Under the pieces are notes generated by a model. It saw nothing but the letters and a program-made list of their open reading frames with translations, ran no database searches and was not told the DNA's origin. This document shows positions 11,524-23,123 of a stretch of DNA of 64,000 nt, piece after piece. Positions within the stretch are counted from its first letter, which is position 1. The number at the start of each line of letters is the position of its first letter. Location: positions 527,397,079 to 527,461,078 of the forward strand of contig CM046875.1 of assembly GCA_025667525.1 (NCBI GenBank), read 5' to 3'. The position numbers were made by a program, and so were the translations under genes. Source of the stretch: Glebionis coronaria (lineage: Eukaryota > Streptophyta > Magnoliopsida > Asterales > Asteraceae).

Positions 11524-12003
11524 TTAGTTCATGGGAAACGTGGTGAGGGATGGAATCATCTCATGGGAGATGTCCTCACCAAAGTACAACTTCAAACGCT
11601 GGCCATTCACCTTGAAATTGGGCCCATTTGGCTGAGAAAGCTCAATGGTCCCATATGGAAAGACTTTGGCGACGGTCAATGGACCAGACCAGCGGCTCTT
11701 CAACTTGCCCGAGAAGATCTTCAACCGAGAGTTAAAAAGTAAGACTTGATCACCAACGTGGAACTCTCGGTTCTTAATTCTTGCATCATGGATGATCTTG
11801 GTCTTCTCTTTGTAGATCAGCAAGTTCTCATAAGCTTCATTCCTCAGTTCATTAAGCTCGTTGAGTTGAATCTTGCGAAGATCACCGGCTTTGTTGATGT
11901 CGAAGTTAGCCCACTTCAAGGGCCAATACACCTTGTGTTCCAGCTCGATAGGGAGGTGGCATCCTTTCCCGTACACAAGACGATAAGGTGTACAACCGAT
12001 CGG
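11524..12003 (-). pseudogene. Element B integrase, carboxy-terminal part
   Basis: The frame covers the end of integrase: [13 protein letters not shown], the KIQLNELNELR helix, and the GPF-type module ([22 protein letters not shown]), ending near 11524. It is in a different frame from the main pol ORF because one base is missing near 12004 (AAGACCC where a fourth C is expected). The two frames overlap at 11916-11976. Confidence 0.88.
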
Positions 12004-15000
12004 GTCTTATAAGCAGTACGGAAAGCCCACAAAGCATCATCTAACTTATCGGCCCACGCGGCGCGATGCTCTCCCACAGTACGCTCCAAAATTCGCTTCA
12101 ATCCACGGTTGGATATCTCGGCCTGACCGTTGGTTTGAGGATGATAAGCGGTGGAAAGACGATGATTAACACCATACTTGGCCATGACTCTTGCAAATTG
12201 ATCATTGCAAAAAAGAGTCCCGCGGTCACTGATTATAGCACGAGGAACGCCGAATCGAGCAAACAGCTGCTTCAAAAAGTTCACAACCACCCTCGCATCG
12301 TTCTTAGGGAGAGCCTTAGCTTCAACCCATTTAGAAACGTAGTCAACGGCTACAAGGATGTACTTGTTCCTTTTGGATGATGGAAATGGCCCCATAAAGT
12401 CGATGCCCCATACATCAAAGATTTCACATTCTTGTATGAAATTTTGAGGCATCTCATCTTTATGTGTGATCTTGCCTTGTCTTTGGCAAGCATCACAATG
12501 CTTAACCATATCGTAAGCGTCACGATAAATGGTGGGCCAATAAAATCCAGAGTCGAAGACTTTCTTCGCGGTGTAATTGGGACCAAAGTGACCACCGGTG
12601 GGTCCTTTATGGCAAGCATCAAGGATTTGAACCGCTGCCGGCCCATCAACACATCGACGAATAATCAGATCAGCACATTGTTTGAAAAGGTAAGGGTCAT
12701 CCCAGAAATAATGTTCAATATCTTTAAAGAACTTTTTCTTTTGTTGGGACGTTAACCCTTCCTCGAGAATTCCACCCGCTAAGTAGTTTGCAATGTCCAC
12801 AAACCACGGGGTGTCATCAAGATTTGGATTGATAGACATTAAGGCCTCAAGGGGAAAAGAGTCATTGATCTCTTTGTTCGGGTGATCCCCTTGATAAGGA
12901 TCCTCAAGTCTACTGAGATGATCCGCGGCTAGGTTTTCAGCTCCCTTTTTGTCACGGATTTCAATGTTGAATTCTTGAAGGAGCGAAACCCAACGAAGAA
13001 GTCTTGGCTTAGAATCTTGCTTAGTCATCAAGTACTTCAACGCGGAATGATCGGTATACACGATGGTGGTAGAAAGGACAAGATAGGGGCGAAACTTTTC
13101 AAAAGCATACACTACAGCTAAAAGCTCTTTTTCGGTAGTGGTATAACGCAATTGAGCCCCTGTCATTGTCTTGCTAGCATAATGGATTGGTTGGAAGTGT
13201 TTGTTCACTCTTTGGCCCAAAACCGCTCCAATAGAAAAGTCGCTAGCATCACACATCAACTCAAAAGGTAGCTCCCAATTAGGGGTAACCAAGACCGGTG
13301 CCTTAGTTAGCTTATCCTTAAGAAGATTGAAGGATTCAAGACACTCTTTGGAAAAGATGAAAGGAGTATCTTTTTCCAAGAGGTGGGTCATCGGGCGAGC
13401 GATTTTAGAAAAATCTTGGATGAATCGACGATAGAAGCCCGCATGACCGAGGAAACTTCTCACACCCTTCACGGTTGAAGGTGGAGGCAATTTAGCAATA
13501 ACATTGACTTTTGCACGGTCCACTTCAAGACCGGCTTTGGAGATTTTGTGTCCTAGCACGATGCCCTCTTTTACCATGAAATGGCATTTTTCCCAATTTA
13601 GAACAAGGCGAGTGTCTTCACACCGCTTAAGCATACGTTCTAAATTGGCAAGGCAAGCAGAGAAAGAATCACCATAAACCGAGAAATCATCCATGAAGAC
13701 TTCCATAGTTTCTTCAACCATGTCATGGAAGATAGCCATCATACACCTTTGGAAAGTCCCAGGAGCATTGCATAAGCCGAAAGGCATTCTTTTGTAGGCA
13801 AATGTTCCGTAAGGACAAGTGAATGTGGTTTTCTCTTGGTCTTTGGGATCGATGGGAATTTGAAAATACCCGGAGAAACCGTCTAAAAAGCAGTAATAGT
13901 CATTACCCGCTAGACGTTCAAGCATTTGGTCCATAAAAGGAAGGGGAAAATGATCCTTTCTCGTAGCATCATTGAGTTTGCGATAGTCTATACAAACTCT
14001 CCACCCTGTAACGAGACGAGTAGGAATCAACTCGTTGTTTTCATTGGGAACAACGGTGATTCCGCCTTTCTTAGGCACACAATGGACGGGACTAACCCAC
14101 GGTGAATCCGAGATAGGATAGATCATTCCCGCATCAAGAAGTTTGATAACCTCTTTTTTGATTACGTCATGGATCTTAGGATTCACCCTTCGTTGGCTTT
14201 GAATAGTGGGTTTGAAGTCGTCCTCCATGAGAATTTTGTGTGTGCAGAAGTGAGGATCAATTCCACGAATATCAGAGATCTTCCAAGCAATCGCTTTCTT
14301 GTGATTCTTCAACACGGCGATAAGTCGGGATTTTTCTTCTTCTTTCAAGTCCTTAGCGGTGATGACCGGTAACTTCTTGTTGTCTTCAAGGAAAATGTAC
14401 TCGAGATGATACGGAAGATCCTTAAGCTCTAAATCCGGAGGATTTTCGATGGACGGTGTAGTCAACTTCGGATCATCGGTAGAGATATCCTTAGGAGATG
14501 GTGGAGAAGTATGGTCCTCAATGAGAAGTTTCTCAATAGTACGAATGTCTTCATCCCAATCGGTGGGAGAATCATCATACTTAAGATCGAGAGGACCCAA
14601 GCTAGCTTCAAAATCATCTAAGTCACTTTCTCCAAAAGGAGTCAATGACGGAACAATTGAGGCAACGGTCTCAACATTGGGTAGAGAAGAAGAACTACTT
14701 TTACAAGCGTCTTTGAAATGTTCTTCACAAGCCTCATCAAGAACATCAATGAAATTAGCACTCTCGTTTTCCGAAGGCTGCTTAGAAAGTTTACCCATGT
14801 TGAAGACGATTTTATCGTCACCAACTCTCATGATTAATTCGTCAGCGGCTACATCAATGAGAGTGCGACCGGTCCTCAGGAACGGACGTCCAACGATTAA
14901 TGGAACACGGGGGTCCATCTCGTAGTCAACGACAACAAAATCCGCCGGGAAGGTGAATTTGTCGACACCAACGAAGACGTCTTCGGCTATCCCCACTGGA

Positions 15001-15374
15001 TAAGCAACCGTACGGTTAGCTAATTCCAAAGTCATTCGTGTGGGGACTAGCTCGGGGAGAGATAATTGCTTCCAAACACTTAATGGCATTAAGTTAATAC
15101 TAGCACCTAGATCGGCTAGGGCCATGCAATACTCTACTCCCGGGAAGTTGCAAGGAATCAAGAAGCGACCCGGATCACCAAGTTTGGTTGGCAATTTCCT
15201 TAAGAGCACTACGGAGCAATTCTCATTAAGTTGGGTCTGAGCAATGTCAAGAAGCTTCTCTTTGTCACTGAGAAGATCTTTAAACATTTTAGCGTATTTA
15301 GGCATGTGAGCGAGAGCCTCAGCAAAGGAGATGTTGAAATTCAGTTGTTTGAACATTTTAAGAAAGTTCGAAAC
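12004..15374 (-). pseudogene. Element B pol: protease, RT, RNase H, integrase
   Basis: One open frame (Met at 15356, 1146 aa) holds, in order: aspartic protease with DLGAS (Asp 82) and [10 protein letters not shown]; an acidic linker (about 200-300); RT with FLDGFSG (Asp 492) and FMDD (554-557); RNase H with CDAS (Asp 703), TEKE (Glu 743) and TDHS (Asp 769); integrase with an HHCC site (His 916, His 923, Cys 954, Cys 957) and catalytic Asp 986, Asp 1044 and Glu 1080, a DD35E spacing. All catalytic residues are present. The frame is continuous with gag apart from the TAG at 15375 and the shift near 12004, so gag-pol was probably one polyprotein. Confidence 0.93.
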
Positions 15375-17102
15375 CTAAATATCATCCTTTTTCTTCAATT
15401 TCTCTTTCCTCAACCTCGAAGGATAAGGTATATTGGGTTGAGATGAAGGCTTTGGAATAGAATTCGCACTCACATCCTTGGGTGGTGGAGGGGTAGAAGT
15501 AGAAGGTGGTGGAATTGGGGAAGTAGAAGTTAGAGGAATAGAAGATGGAGGATTCGGAGAAGGAGACTCGTTTTCCTTTGTCACAATCACCGGTGTAGGT
15601 GTAGGAAGCTCGGGTTCCTTTAAACCTTTTCCACTGCGAGTGGTGATTGCTTTCATCTCCCCTCTTGGATTAGCAACGGTGTTACTCAGAAGAGAACCCG
15701 ATCCAGAGGCTTGATTACTAGGGAAGAAACTAGCCATCATATTCCTCAAGTCATTCGTTTGACTTGCCAAAGTGTTTCGCATATCAGCTCAAAGATCATT
15801 CCCTTGCTTCACCATATCTGCTTTCATGTTGGCCATTTGCTGCTGAAGATTTTGCACGATCACATCGTTCGTCCTCATGTAGGTTTCAACATCTTGGTGT
15901 AAGGCTGTTGGTTGGTTGAGAGGAGGAGCATGGTAGGCGGGTGGTTGATAAGCAGGTTGTTGGTAAACTTGGTTGTTTCTTTGAGGTGGATATGGGTTTC
16001 TTTGATTTGGATATTGATTTAGAGCATGTGGTTGGTTTTGATTGTTGCGATTGAGGTTGTTTGGGTTTTATAGGGGAAAACCGGGAGGTGAAAGAAAGTT
16101 GTTTGAGCGATAGCTGAGCAGGTTGCGGTCACCTTGAGGACGTGCTTGATAGCTTCCTGTAGCATAGGTACCGTTGGCGGCATACACATTTTCCGGATTA
16201 TCGTGAGTCGAAGGACAATCGGTGTATGAGTGAGATCCCCCACATATATCAGAAGATTGGCTCAAAACATTAGCTTGGGCATTGAATTGTTTGGCATTGT
16301 TGGCAGTTTGTAAAGCAAGCGATTCCACAAGCGAAGTAAGCTTATCAATTCCTTTGTCGGCATCACTAGTACTAGCACTTGCTACATTAGTTCTAACACT
16401 CTTGGTTTGAACTCTAGATTTGTTCTCAATAATATCCCAAGCAACATTAGAAGACTTAACCAAAATATTACCCCCCGAGGCACTGTTTAGTGAATCTTGG
16501 TCATTCATGCTTAAACCATTGTAAAAAGTATTGATTTGATGTACTTTTGTTAAGCCATGTTGTGGACACTTTCTTAAAAGTTCCTTAAAACGGTCCCAAG
16601 ATTCACTAAAAGACTCACCGTACTTTTGTTCAAAGGTAATAATTTCATTCCACAAAGCGGTAGTACGTGAGGGTGGGAAAAAGTAGTTGATAAACTAGGT
16701 CTCTAAATCCGTCCACGTATGAATACGTTGTGGCGGTTCCTTATCAAGCCAATTACGGGCTTGTCCCTCTAAGGAGAAAGGAAAAAGTTGCAAGCGAATC
16801 ACTTCTTGTGATACCCCATTGTACTTAACCGTATTGTTAAGCTGAAGAAACCTTTTAATGTGGTCATGAGGATCATCAAGTGAACGCCCCAAGAAGGGTT
16901 GAGCAGAGACCATTTGTATAAAGCCAGATTTGAGTTCAAAGTTGTTGGCTCCAATCTCAGGGATGACAATTGCATCGGTGTTGGCTTCTACGTGCGATTG
17001 CAAAAGCTCGATCATTGGTTGATTGTCCATGGTGACAATTGGTTGAGTAATGACTTCGGCTTGAGCTACTCTCTTCTTACGAGCACGAGTACGCATGCAC
17101 AC
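15375..17102 (-). pseudogene. Element B gag with four in-frame stops
   Basis: Starting at Met 17102 or 17096, the frame gives a basic amino terminus (RTRARKKR), a capsid-like region (DDPHDHIKRFLQL, LFPFSLEGQARNWLDKEPP), CPQHGLTKVHQINTFYNGL, and a zinc knuckle CDICGGSHSYTDC of CX2CX4HX4C type (start CxxC: only the second C of the pair is in the usual place). Tyr/Asn/Gln/Pro-rich and Ser/Pro-rich tails follow. Stops at 16695 (TAG), 16068 (TAA), 15789 (TGA) and 15375 (TAG) all lie in the same frame as pol. Each could come from a C-to-T change of a CAG, CAA or CGA codon. Confidence 0.88.
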
Positions 17103-17295
17103 CTACAAAAGGATTAGAAAAATAGAAAAGAAGTATTTTTGGTTTTTATGGTTTTTCAATTTTTTTTTTATTTTTGAAGATTTTATATTTTTTAGGATTT
17201 TTGAAAATTTTAAAGCAAGGAAAATAACGTTCAAAGATGAACGGATCCCAAAATCCAACGCGTCTCTCACTTAAAACCTTTAAACTTAACGAAAA
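17103..17295 (-). other. Element B untranslated leader
   Basis: This short AT-rich leader (T-rich on the plus strand at 17140-17210) separates the primer site from gag. No ORF is supported. Confidence 0.6.
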
Positions 17296-17313
17296 GAGCC
17301 AGCAGCGGCGCCA
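17296..17313 (-). promoter_or_regulatory. Element B primer binding site
   Basis: The minus strand reads TGGCGCCGCTGCTGGCTC, two bases inside the 5' LTR. It matches the 3' end of plant tRNA-Asp (ending GGCGCCA) with a few mismatches. Confidence 0.85.
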
Positions 17314-17629
17314 TTTAATACTAGGATTTTACACCACGTATCAAAATTTGTATCGTCCGAATCTCTTCGAATTGACTATTGGTTCAAAGTGCGACTCAAT
17401 TGTTGTTGGTGGAAATAAAAATGATTTGTTTGATCATCTATTTTAAACTAATAGCATATAAATGTAAATGTCGTTGAGTAAAGTAAAGGCTTTAAAGATT
17501 AAACTAAAGTAACGAGTAAAAAGTAAATGCTTGAAAACTTAAAGACAAGATTAGAAAATTACTTGAAAACTTAATGAAACTAACACTTGAAAACTTTGCA
17601 AAAACAAGAAACTAATCCAAACCCTAATC

Positions 17630-18028
17630 GGAATATTGGTCGGAAAGACAGATCGGAATAACCCTCGTCGGAATACTGCTGCAATCGGAATATGGCAAAC
17701 AACTCTCGTCGGAATACTGTTGTCGGAAAGCTCAATCAGAATAAAGAAAAAAAGAGGCAATCGGAATAATGGGAAAACAACTCTAATCGGAATGTATTAA
17801 ACATAAAGCTAATCGGAATGTAACACAAATCACCACAATCGGAATATGCAAGAATCTCCTAGATCGGAATCCTAACTCCCTAATCCGATCAAGGAGATCG
17901 GAATACCAAGGTGCAAATCGGAAAGTTATAACCCTAATCCGATCAGGGTGATCGGAATGAGGGGGTAGACGTCGGAATACTCCAATCGGAAAAGGGTTTA
18001 CCCTTTTCCGATTAATATGGGATTCGAA
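17630..18028. repeat. TCGGAATA motif array in the B 5' LTR
   Basis: This is the second copy of the array at 8083-8480, with slightly more intact TCGGAA cores. Confidence 0.85.
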
Positions 18029-18549
18029 AATAAGCTAGGCAATAAGCTATCAGGAATAAGCTATCACCAAAACTTGAACGAATCTAAAGTGAAACGGACT
18101 AAATAAGCACAAATAACAACTTTTTCAACTTAAAATAAGCAATCTTATAAATCAAACTATAAAAAGATGAACTTTTTAAGAAAGCTTTTTAAAAAGTAAA
18201 TAAGCTAAACATATAAATAAGCCAATAAGCACAAAGATCTTAAAGCTTATTCGTATGAAAACTTAAGTAGGAATAAAAAGATTAACTTTTAAGCACGAAA
18301 ACATTAAGAACAACACGGATCAAATAGATTTCGCACCAAAAGTAAACTAAAATCAAAGAAAGGTAGAAAGAGATGAAAGATTAAAAGCTTAACTTGAACT
18401 TGATTAATGAAATCCAAATGCAAAAGTTTAATCTTGAAAGATTAAAAGAAAGAAAAGATGAAAACTTAGTGAGAGAAAGTTGAGAACTTTATCTCTCTAA
18501 AACTAGAAAGAAAAATGAAAAATGGAACTAACTACTAAAAACTAACCAA

Positions 18550-18582
18550 CCCTCCTAATGTATATTAGGAGGGAATTTATAG
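18550..18582 (-). promoter_or_regulatory. Element B 5' LTR TATA-like box and palindrome
   Basis: Minus-strand CTATAAATT (18574-18582) is followed after one base by the 24-bp palindrome with 10-bp perfect arms (18550-18573). The position suggests transcription starts in or near the palindrome. Confidence 0.55.
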
Positions 18583-19034
18583 GAAAAATGGGAAGGAGTG
18601 CATGTGTTGCCTCTTCTTTCTTTCTTTCTTCACGTCTTCTCGACTCGATTTAATTCTTTGTCTTTTCTCGAGGTCGTCTCGGGATTTGTCGATGTATATT
18701 GAACTTGTCTTGTAATTTTCTTCTTCTATTAGACTTGAGTTCTTCGACTTCATTAAACTTCCGTCTTTAGACTTTTTCTTCGATAAATCTTCAGAATAGG
18801 CCTTGGACTTCCGTTCTTTTTGCGCTCTTGATCTCTTGACTTCGTCTTTTCTCGTTTTTCTTCGATAAAAGCCCCTGAAAGCCCGTGTTTTCTTCCTTTT
18901 TCATCTTTTGGTCCTAAAACACAATAAAAACACAAACCACGCATAATTCCGACTTTTACGACATAAAATACACGTTTTGGTCTTGTTATTATTGGAAATA
19001 AGTGGTAAAAGGATAAGTGTTTTAATACTTATTA

Positions 19035-19039
19035 GTGGC
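19035..19039. repeat. Element B target-site duplication, right copy (GTGGC)
   Basis: Matches 7764-7768 exactly and restores the gag frame context of element A across the insertion. Confidence 0.92.
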
Positions 19040-19448
19040 TCTTTCTCTAACCAAATTTTAGCGGGCCCCGCTAAGGAATACGGAAAAAGCATCATCTTAA
19101 TCGAGTCATTATCAACATCCTTAAACTTGCAAGTGGCGGTAAGACGATTGAATTGGCGGATATGGTTGTGTGGATTGTCCTTCTCATCACCACGGAATTT
19201 GTTGTTTTGGATCATCGACAACAAACCCGTTTTCACTTCAAAATTCTCCGCAAGGATAGCAGGAATCACAATAGCCTCTCCATAACCCTCGGTGGGTGCT
19301 TGAAGTAACTCCATCATAGTATGATTCGCCATGGTTGGTTCTTTCTCTACATGGGTTCACCAATGGGAGATTCTTCACTAGAAGATGTTTGGTTTCCTTC
19401 CTTTTGACGACGTTTACGTGCACGTCTTGCTTTGGAGCGAGTTTGCAT
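19035..19448 (-). pseudogene. Element A gag, 5' part
   Basis: The 19332 frame reads MANHTMMELLQAPTEGYGEA, then ENFEVKTGLLSMIQNNKFRG, NPHNHIRQFNRL and LFPYSLAGPAKIWLEKEP, closely resembling gag of element C. It is cut after the LEKEP codons by B. An upstream Met at 19448 begins a basic stretch (MQTRSKARRARKRRQK) like that of C, but it runs into a TAG in another frame, so a frameshift separates the two starts. The ORF appears longer only because it reads into the B LTR. Confidence 0.82.
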
Positions 19449-20180
19449 AAACGTCACGTACAACGAGGGGACGAGCAAAGAAGATTCTTTTTGGTGTTTT
19501 GTGTTTTTCAATTATTTTTTTTTGTGGTTTTTGATTGTATTAACCTTTTTTGGATTTTGGTGAATGTATTAGGTAGACAAAAATCTACAAATCTCCTCCT
19601 TAATCAAATCTATTGATTAAAGAAGCCTCAAGGAATGAAAACGATCACGTGAAGTGAACGCCTTCGATGACTTTAGAACGTTGGTGGAACACCAAAACGT
19701 TCAAGAGGGTTTAATCAAATAAAACCAAGAAAGTATATATGATACTTAATAATACTTTGGGCGGCAAAACCCTCGATTAGCTCTCAAAATCAAATACTCA
19801 CAAGCAAGCGGGGAAAAGAGGCGGTGCGAAGCACTTAAGAGCCTTTTTCCTTAGGATATATTTTATAATATCCGCCTTATACCCACCTTTTAATTTTATA
19901 TTTTTCAAAATTGAGCTTCACGAAAGTATTTATCTATTTTTGCCTTTTTCTTTGGTTTGAGATTCGAATACAATGATTGGGTAATGACCTCCCAAGTCAA
20001 GGTTCTAATTTCTCACTTTTGGAGTACTTGTGAATTTATTGTTCTACGTATACACTGTAGTAATAGTATTCACACAAAAATCGAAAAACCGATAATACGT
20101 ATTAGTAGAGTGCTACTAATACAATTAGCTATTTATGGCTATATAAAAACAACAATTTTCAAATCAAAACACAACACGCC
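19449..20180 (-). other. Element A untranslated leader
   Basis: The leader of about 730 bp between primer site and gag aligns with C 30930-31756. Shared words include the segment around 'acgttctaaagtcatcgaaggcgttcac' read on the plus strand of C. No ORF is supported. The conservation suggests RNA packaging or translation signals, which is an inference. Confidence 0.6.
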
Positions 20181-20198
20181 TCCCCGGCAGCGGTGCCA
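20181..20198 (-). promoter_or_regulatory. Element A primer binding site
   Basis: The minus strand reads TGGCACCGCTGCCGGGGA, three bases inside the 5' LTR. It resembles the tRNA-Asp-type primer site of C (TGGCGCCGCTGCCGAGGA) with a few differences. Confidence 0.85.
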
Positions 20199-23114
20199 AA
20201 ATGATGGTTGTAATTTTACACTTGTTTAGGAAAACAAGGTAATTAGGGTAAGTATTAACAAGTGACTTAGGAAAATCACGAGTTATGACCCAAAGTGGGG
20301 ATCGTTCTCAAGGAGGCTAGTGTGTTGTGTTAATGAAATGATTAATTATGCGATTATATGATTATGAAAAAGAAAATATAAATGGGATAAGAAGAGAATG
20401 ACGGTTAGGATGACGGATTACACTAAGACGAAAAGGTCGTACACGTAAAACCGTAAAAGCACCAAAATTAAAAATTTACTCTAAAAATTCCTATAAAAAA
20501 TCACTAAAAATCCAATAAAATATTCTAAGGGTTTACAAAAAATCCAAACTTGCTAAAACCTTTTAATTAATTAATTATTAATTTTTTAATGCTAATTAAA
20601 GCCCTAAAAATCATAATTAACTAATAAAAAGTCCAAATCAAGATCTTCAAGTTTGTAAACCTTTAAAATAACCTAATTAAGCTAAAAAGTATTTTTCAAA
20701 ATTTTAAAACCACTAAAAACTATTTTTAAACAATAAAAACTATAAAAAAACTATAAAAAACTATAAAAACTTAAAATAATTCTAGAAAATAATTGAAAGA
20801 CTCTAAAAATATTTGGAAAGTTATAAAATTCCTAATTAAGTGTCTAGAACCTAGGAAAAATATAAAAACTTAGAAAATCAGACTTTTAATTTTTAATAAT
20901 AAAATAATATTAAAATATTAATAAAAATCCAAAAATTCTAATAAATTCTAAAAAGTTGCAAACTAACTTATTTTAACCTAAATAACTCAGAAATGAACTT
21001 GAAATTACCTAAATACCCTTAATGGGCCTAGAAAAAATACCCTTAATGGGCCTAGAAAATGGGCTAAACCCAAAACAGTACCCTTAATGGGTCAAATTGG
21101 GCCCAATAAGAAAAATTTGTAAAAATGGCCCAAAAAGCACTACTTGACTCAAAATTTGATTTTAAACAACTTTTTCCAAAGGCCCAAAAGCTGAAAATGT
21201 GAAATAAGCAAGCTTATATCAAACAGCTTATTCTTAATGGGCTTTTTGGCCCATTAAGCTATAAGCTAATGCCATAAGCTCAAATTAGACACACAAGCTT
21301 CTTTTGAGCTAAATAAGAATTCTGTAAAAAGAAATTTGAAATAAGCCAAAGGAATAAGCCTGAAAATGCAAAAAGCAATCTACAGAAAACGACAAAATAG
21401 TCGTTTTTGAGTTCTAGGCTATCCCAAGAGCTGATTCAAATTGCAAAAGCTTTTAAATGACTTAAATAAGCTAAATCAACAAAAAGTTTTCAAATAAGTT
21501 TACTCAATAAGCTGGAAAAAGCAAATAAGCACTTATGAAAAAGTCAAATAAGTTGGTTTTCTAGCAAAAAGTCAAAGTCAAAGTCTAATAAGCTCCAGTC
21601 TAATCAAATGGGTCAAATAATGAAGATCTATCACAAAAAATAAGTTGTTGCAGGTCTGGATAAGCAATTATAGCTTATTGATAAGCTGAATGAAAAATTG
21701 CACTAGCAGGGGCTAGTTTTGGGTGTTGAGCAGTGGGAACTTTTCCCACTGCTTGACTTGTAGACTTTTTTGTCTTTAGTGACTTTTTTGGAGATTCAGG
21801 TTTCAACAAGGCACCCAAATGATCATTAGATCATAAGGAGTCAATACAAACAAAGAAATCAACAATGCAACAAGCCAATTTGTACAGTTTAATCAATTAA
21901 GCACCAGATCTAGCCCAGACTTGAACACATAAGCAGTTAAGCACTTATAAGCTATTTTAGCAATATTCAGCCAACCAAATTGCACCAAAAGCATACACAA
22001 GCTATTATAAACTCAAATGAACAAGTCTAAACAGTTTTCATGTAATGGCTTAAAGCCTAAATCAAGATTCAAGCTGATGAAGGTTACTGATGAACACTAA
22101 AACATGCAGTTTTATACTTTGCTGATGCAATTGACCAACAAGCCAAATTCAAACCTCCAAATCTATCACATATGTTATATTAATGATGTTTAAACAACTT
22201 TTAACCCTAAGCATGCATAAACTCTAGGTTTTCCCAAAATCTTAGGTAAAAACAGTTAAAATCAACAAGTTATAGCACAATGTATGATTTGAGGTTTCAA
22301 ACTTAAAATCTTGCAGCAAAATACTCTCAACCAAGCATATGGCAAATATAAAGCACAAACACAAACTTCCTTCCACACAATAACAAGTTTTGATTCAAAG
22401 CAGGTAATCCCAAACACCCCTTTAACTTTTCAAAACCAAAATTTTCAAATCAAAAGTGAGTTTTAAGACCACCCAAGCCCAAATTAACACAATAACAGTT
22501 AAGATAAGCAGATTCAAGCAATAATAAGACACAAAATTCACAAGAACACAAGTCACACACAAATATCACCAAAAATCAAGATTTAAACAGATTTTGGGAT
22601 TAAGTATGCAAACCTCATGGATGTACATCCAGACCCACGAATTTTGAGCTTATGTACTAGCAAGAACAAGTACAAGCTTCCACAAACAACCCTGCTAAGA
22701 ATCAACAAGGTTAAGAGCACAATATGAAAATCATAAAAAGTAAAAATCCTTGATTAATGCAAACCTTGTTACCCTACACTTGATTATCCCCAAGTTATAA
22801 GCTTCACCACACCTTGATAACACAATATCAGGATGCTATGATCAGCCATATAGCCCAAGAATTCCAAGGTTTAAACAAGAACTTAACAAAATATCAAGAA
22901 AATGGAAAATGTGCAAACTTTTGCACACTCCTTTTGAAAACAGGTTTTTGATTCAAGAATAATGAACAAAGAACAATAACAAACAGATTATAAGAGTGGC
23001 ACTTGAGCTTTCTTCAACAATTTCCAACACATTTCATTGATATGAATATATGATTTACAGAAAAGTGAACAACTGAAAATTCAAGAGCAAAGCTGAAAGG
23101 TTAAACCTAGATGC

Positions 23115-23123
23115 CTTTATATA
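23115..23123 (-). promoter_or_regulatory. Element A 5' LTR TATA-like box
   Basis: Minus-strand TATATAAAG lies about 1.35 kb from the start of the LTR, matching the position type of the TATATAAG in C (28441-28448). Confidence 0.5.

Larger units (their letters stand above)
7769..19034 (-). mobile_element. Element B: complete Athila-like Ty3/gypsy retrotransposon
   Basis: Two 1719-bp LTRs (7769-9487, 17316-19034) flank gag, protease, RT, RNase H and integrase on the minus strand. A perfect 5-bp target duplication lies outside both LTRs. The primer site is complementary to a tRNA 3' end of tRNA-Asp type, as in many Athila-like elements. The LTRs differ at roughly one to one and a half per cent of sites by eye, so the insertion is fairly young. 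The coding frame carries four stops and a 1-bp deletion. Confidence 0.95.
17316..19034 (-). repeat. Element B 5' LTR (right)
   Basis: It is the same length as the 3' LTR (1719 bp) with the same TAATACTAGG start and ACTTATTA end. Several motif positions that are TCAGAAT or TCTGAAT in the left copy are intact TCGGAAT here. The TATA-like box (18574-18582) and palindrome (18550-18573) are retained. This copy would carry the active promoter for the minus-strand transcript. Confidence 0.95.
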
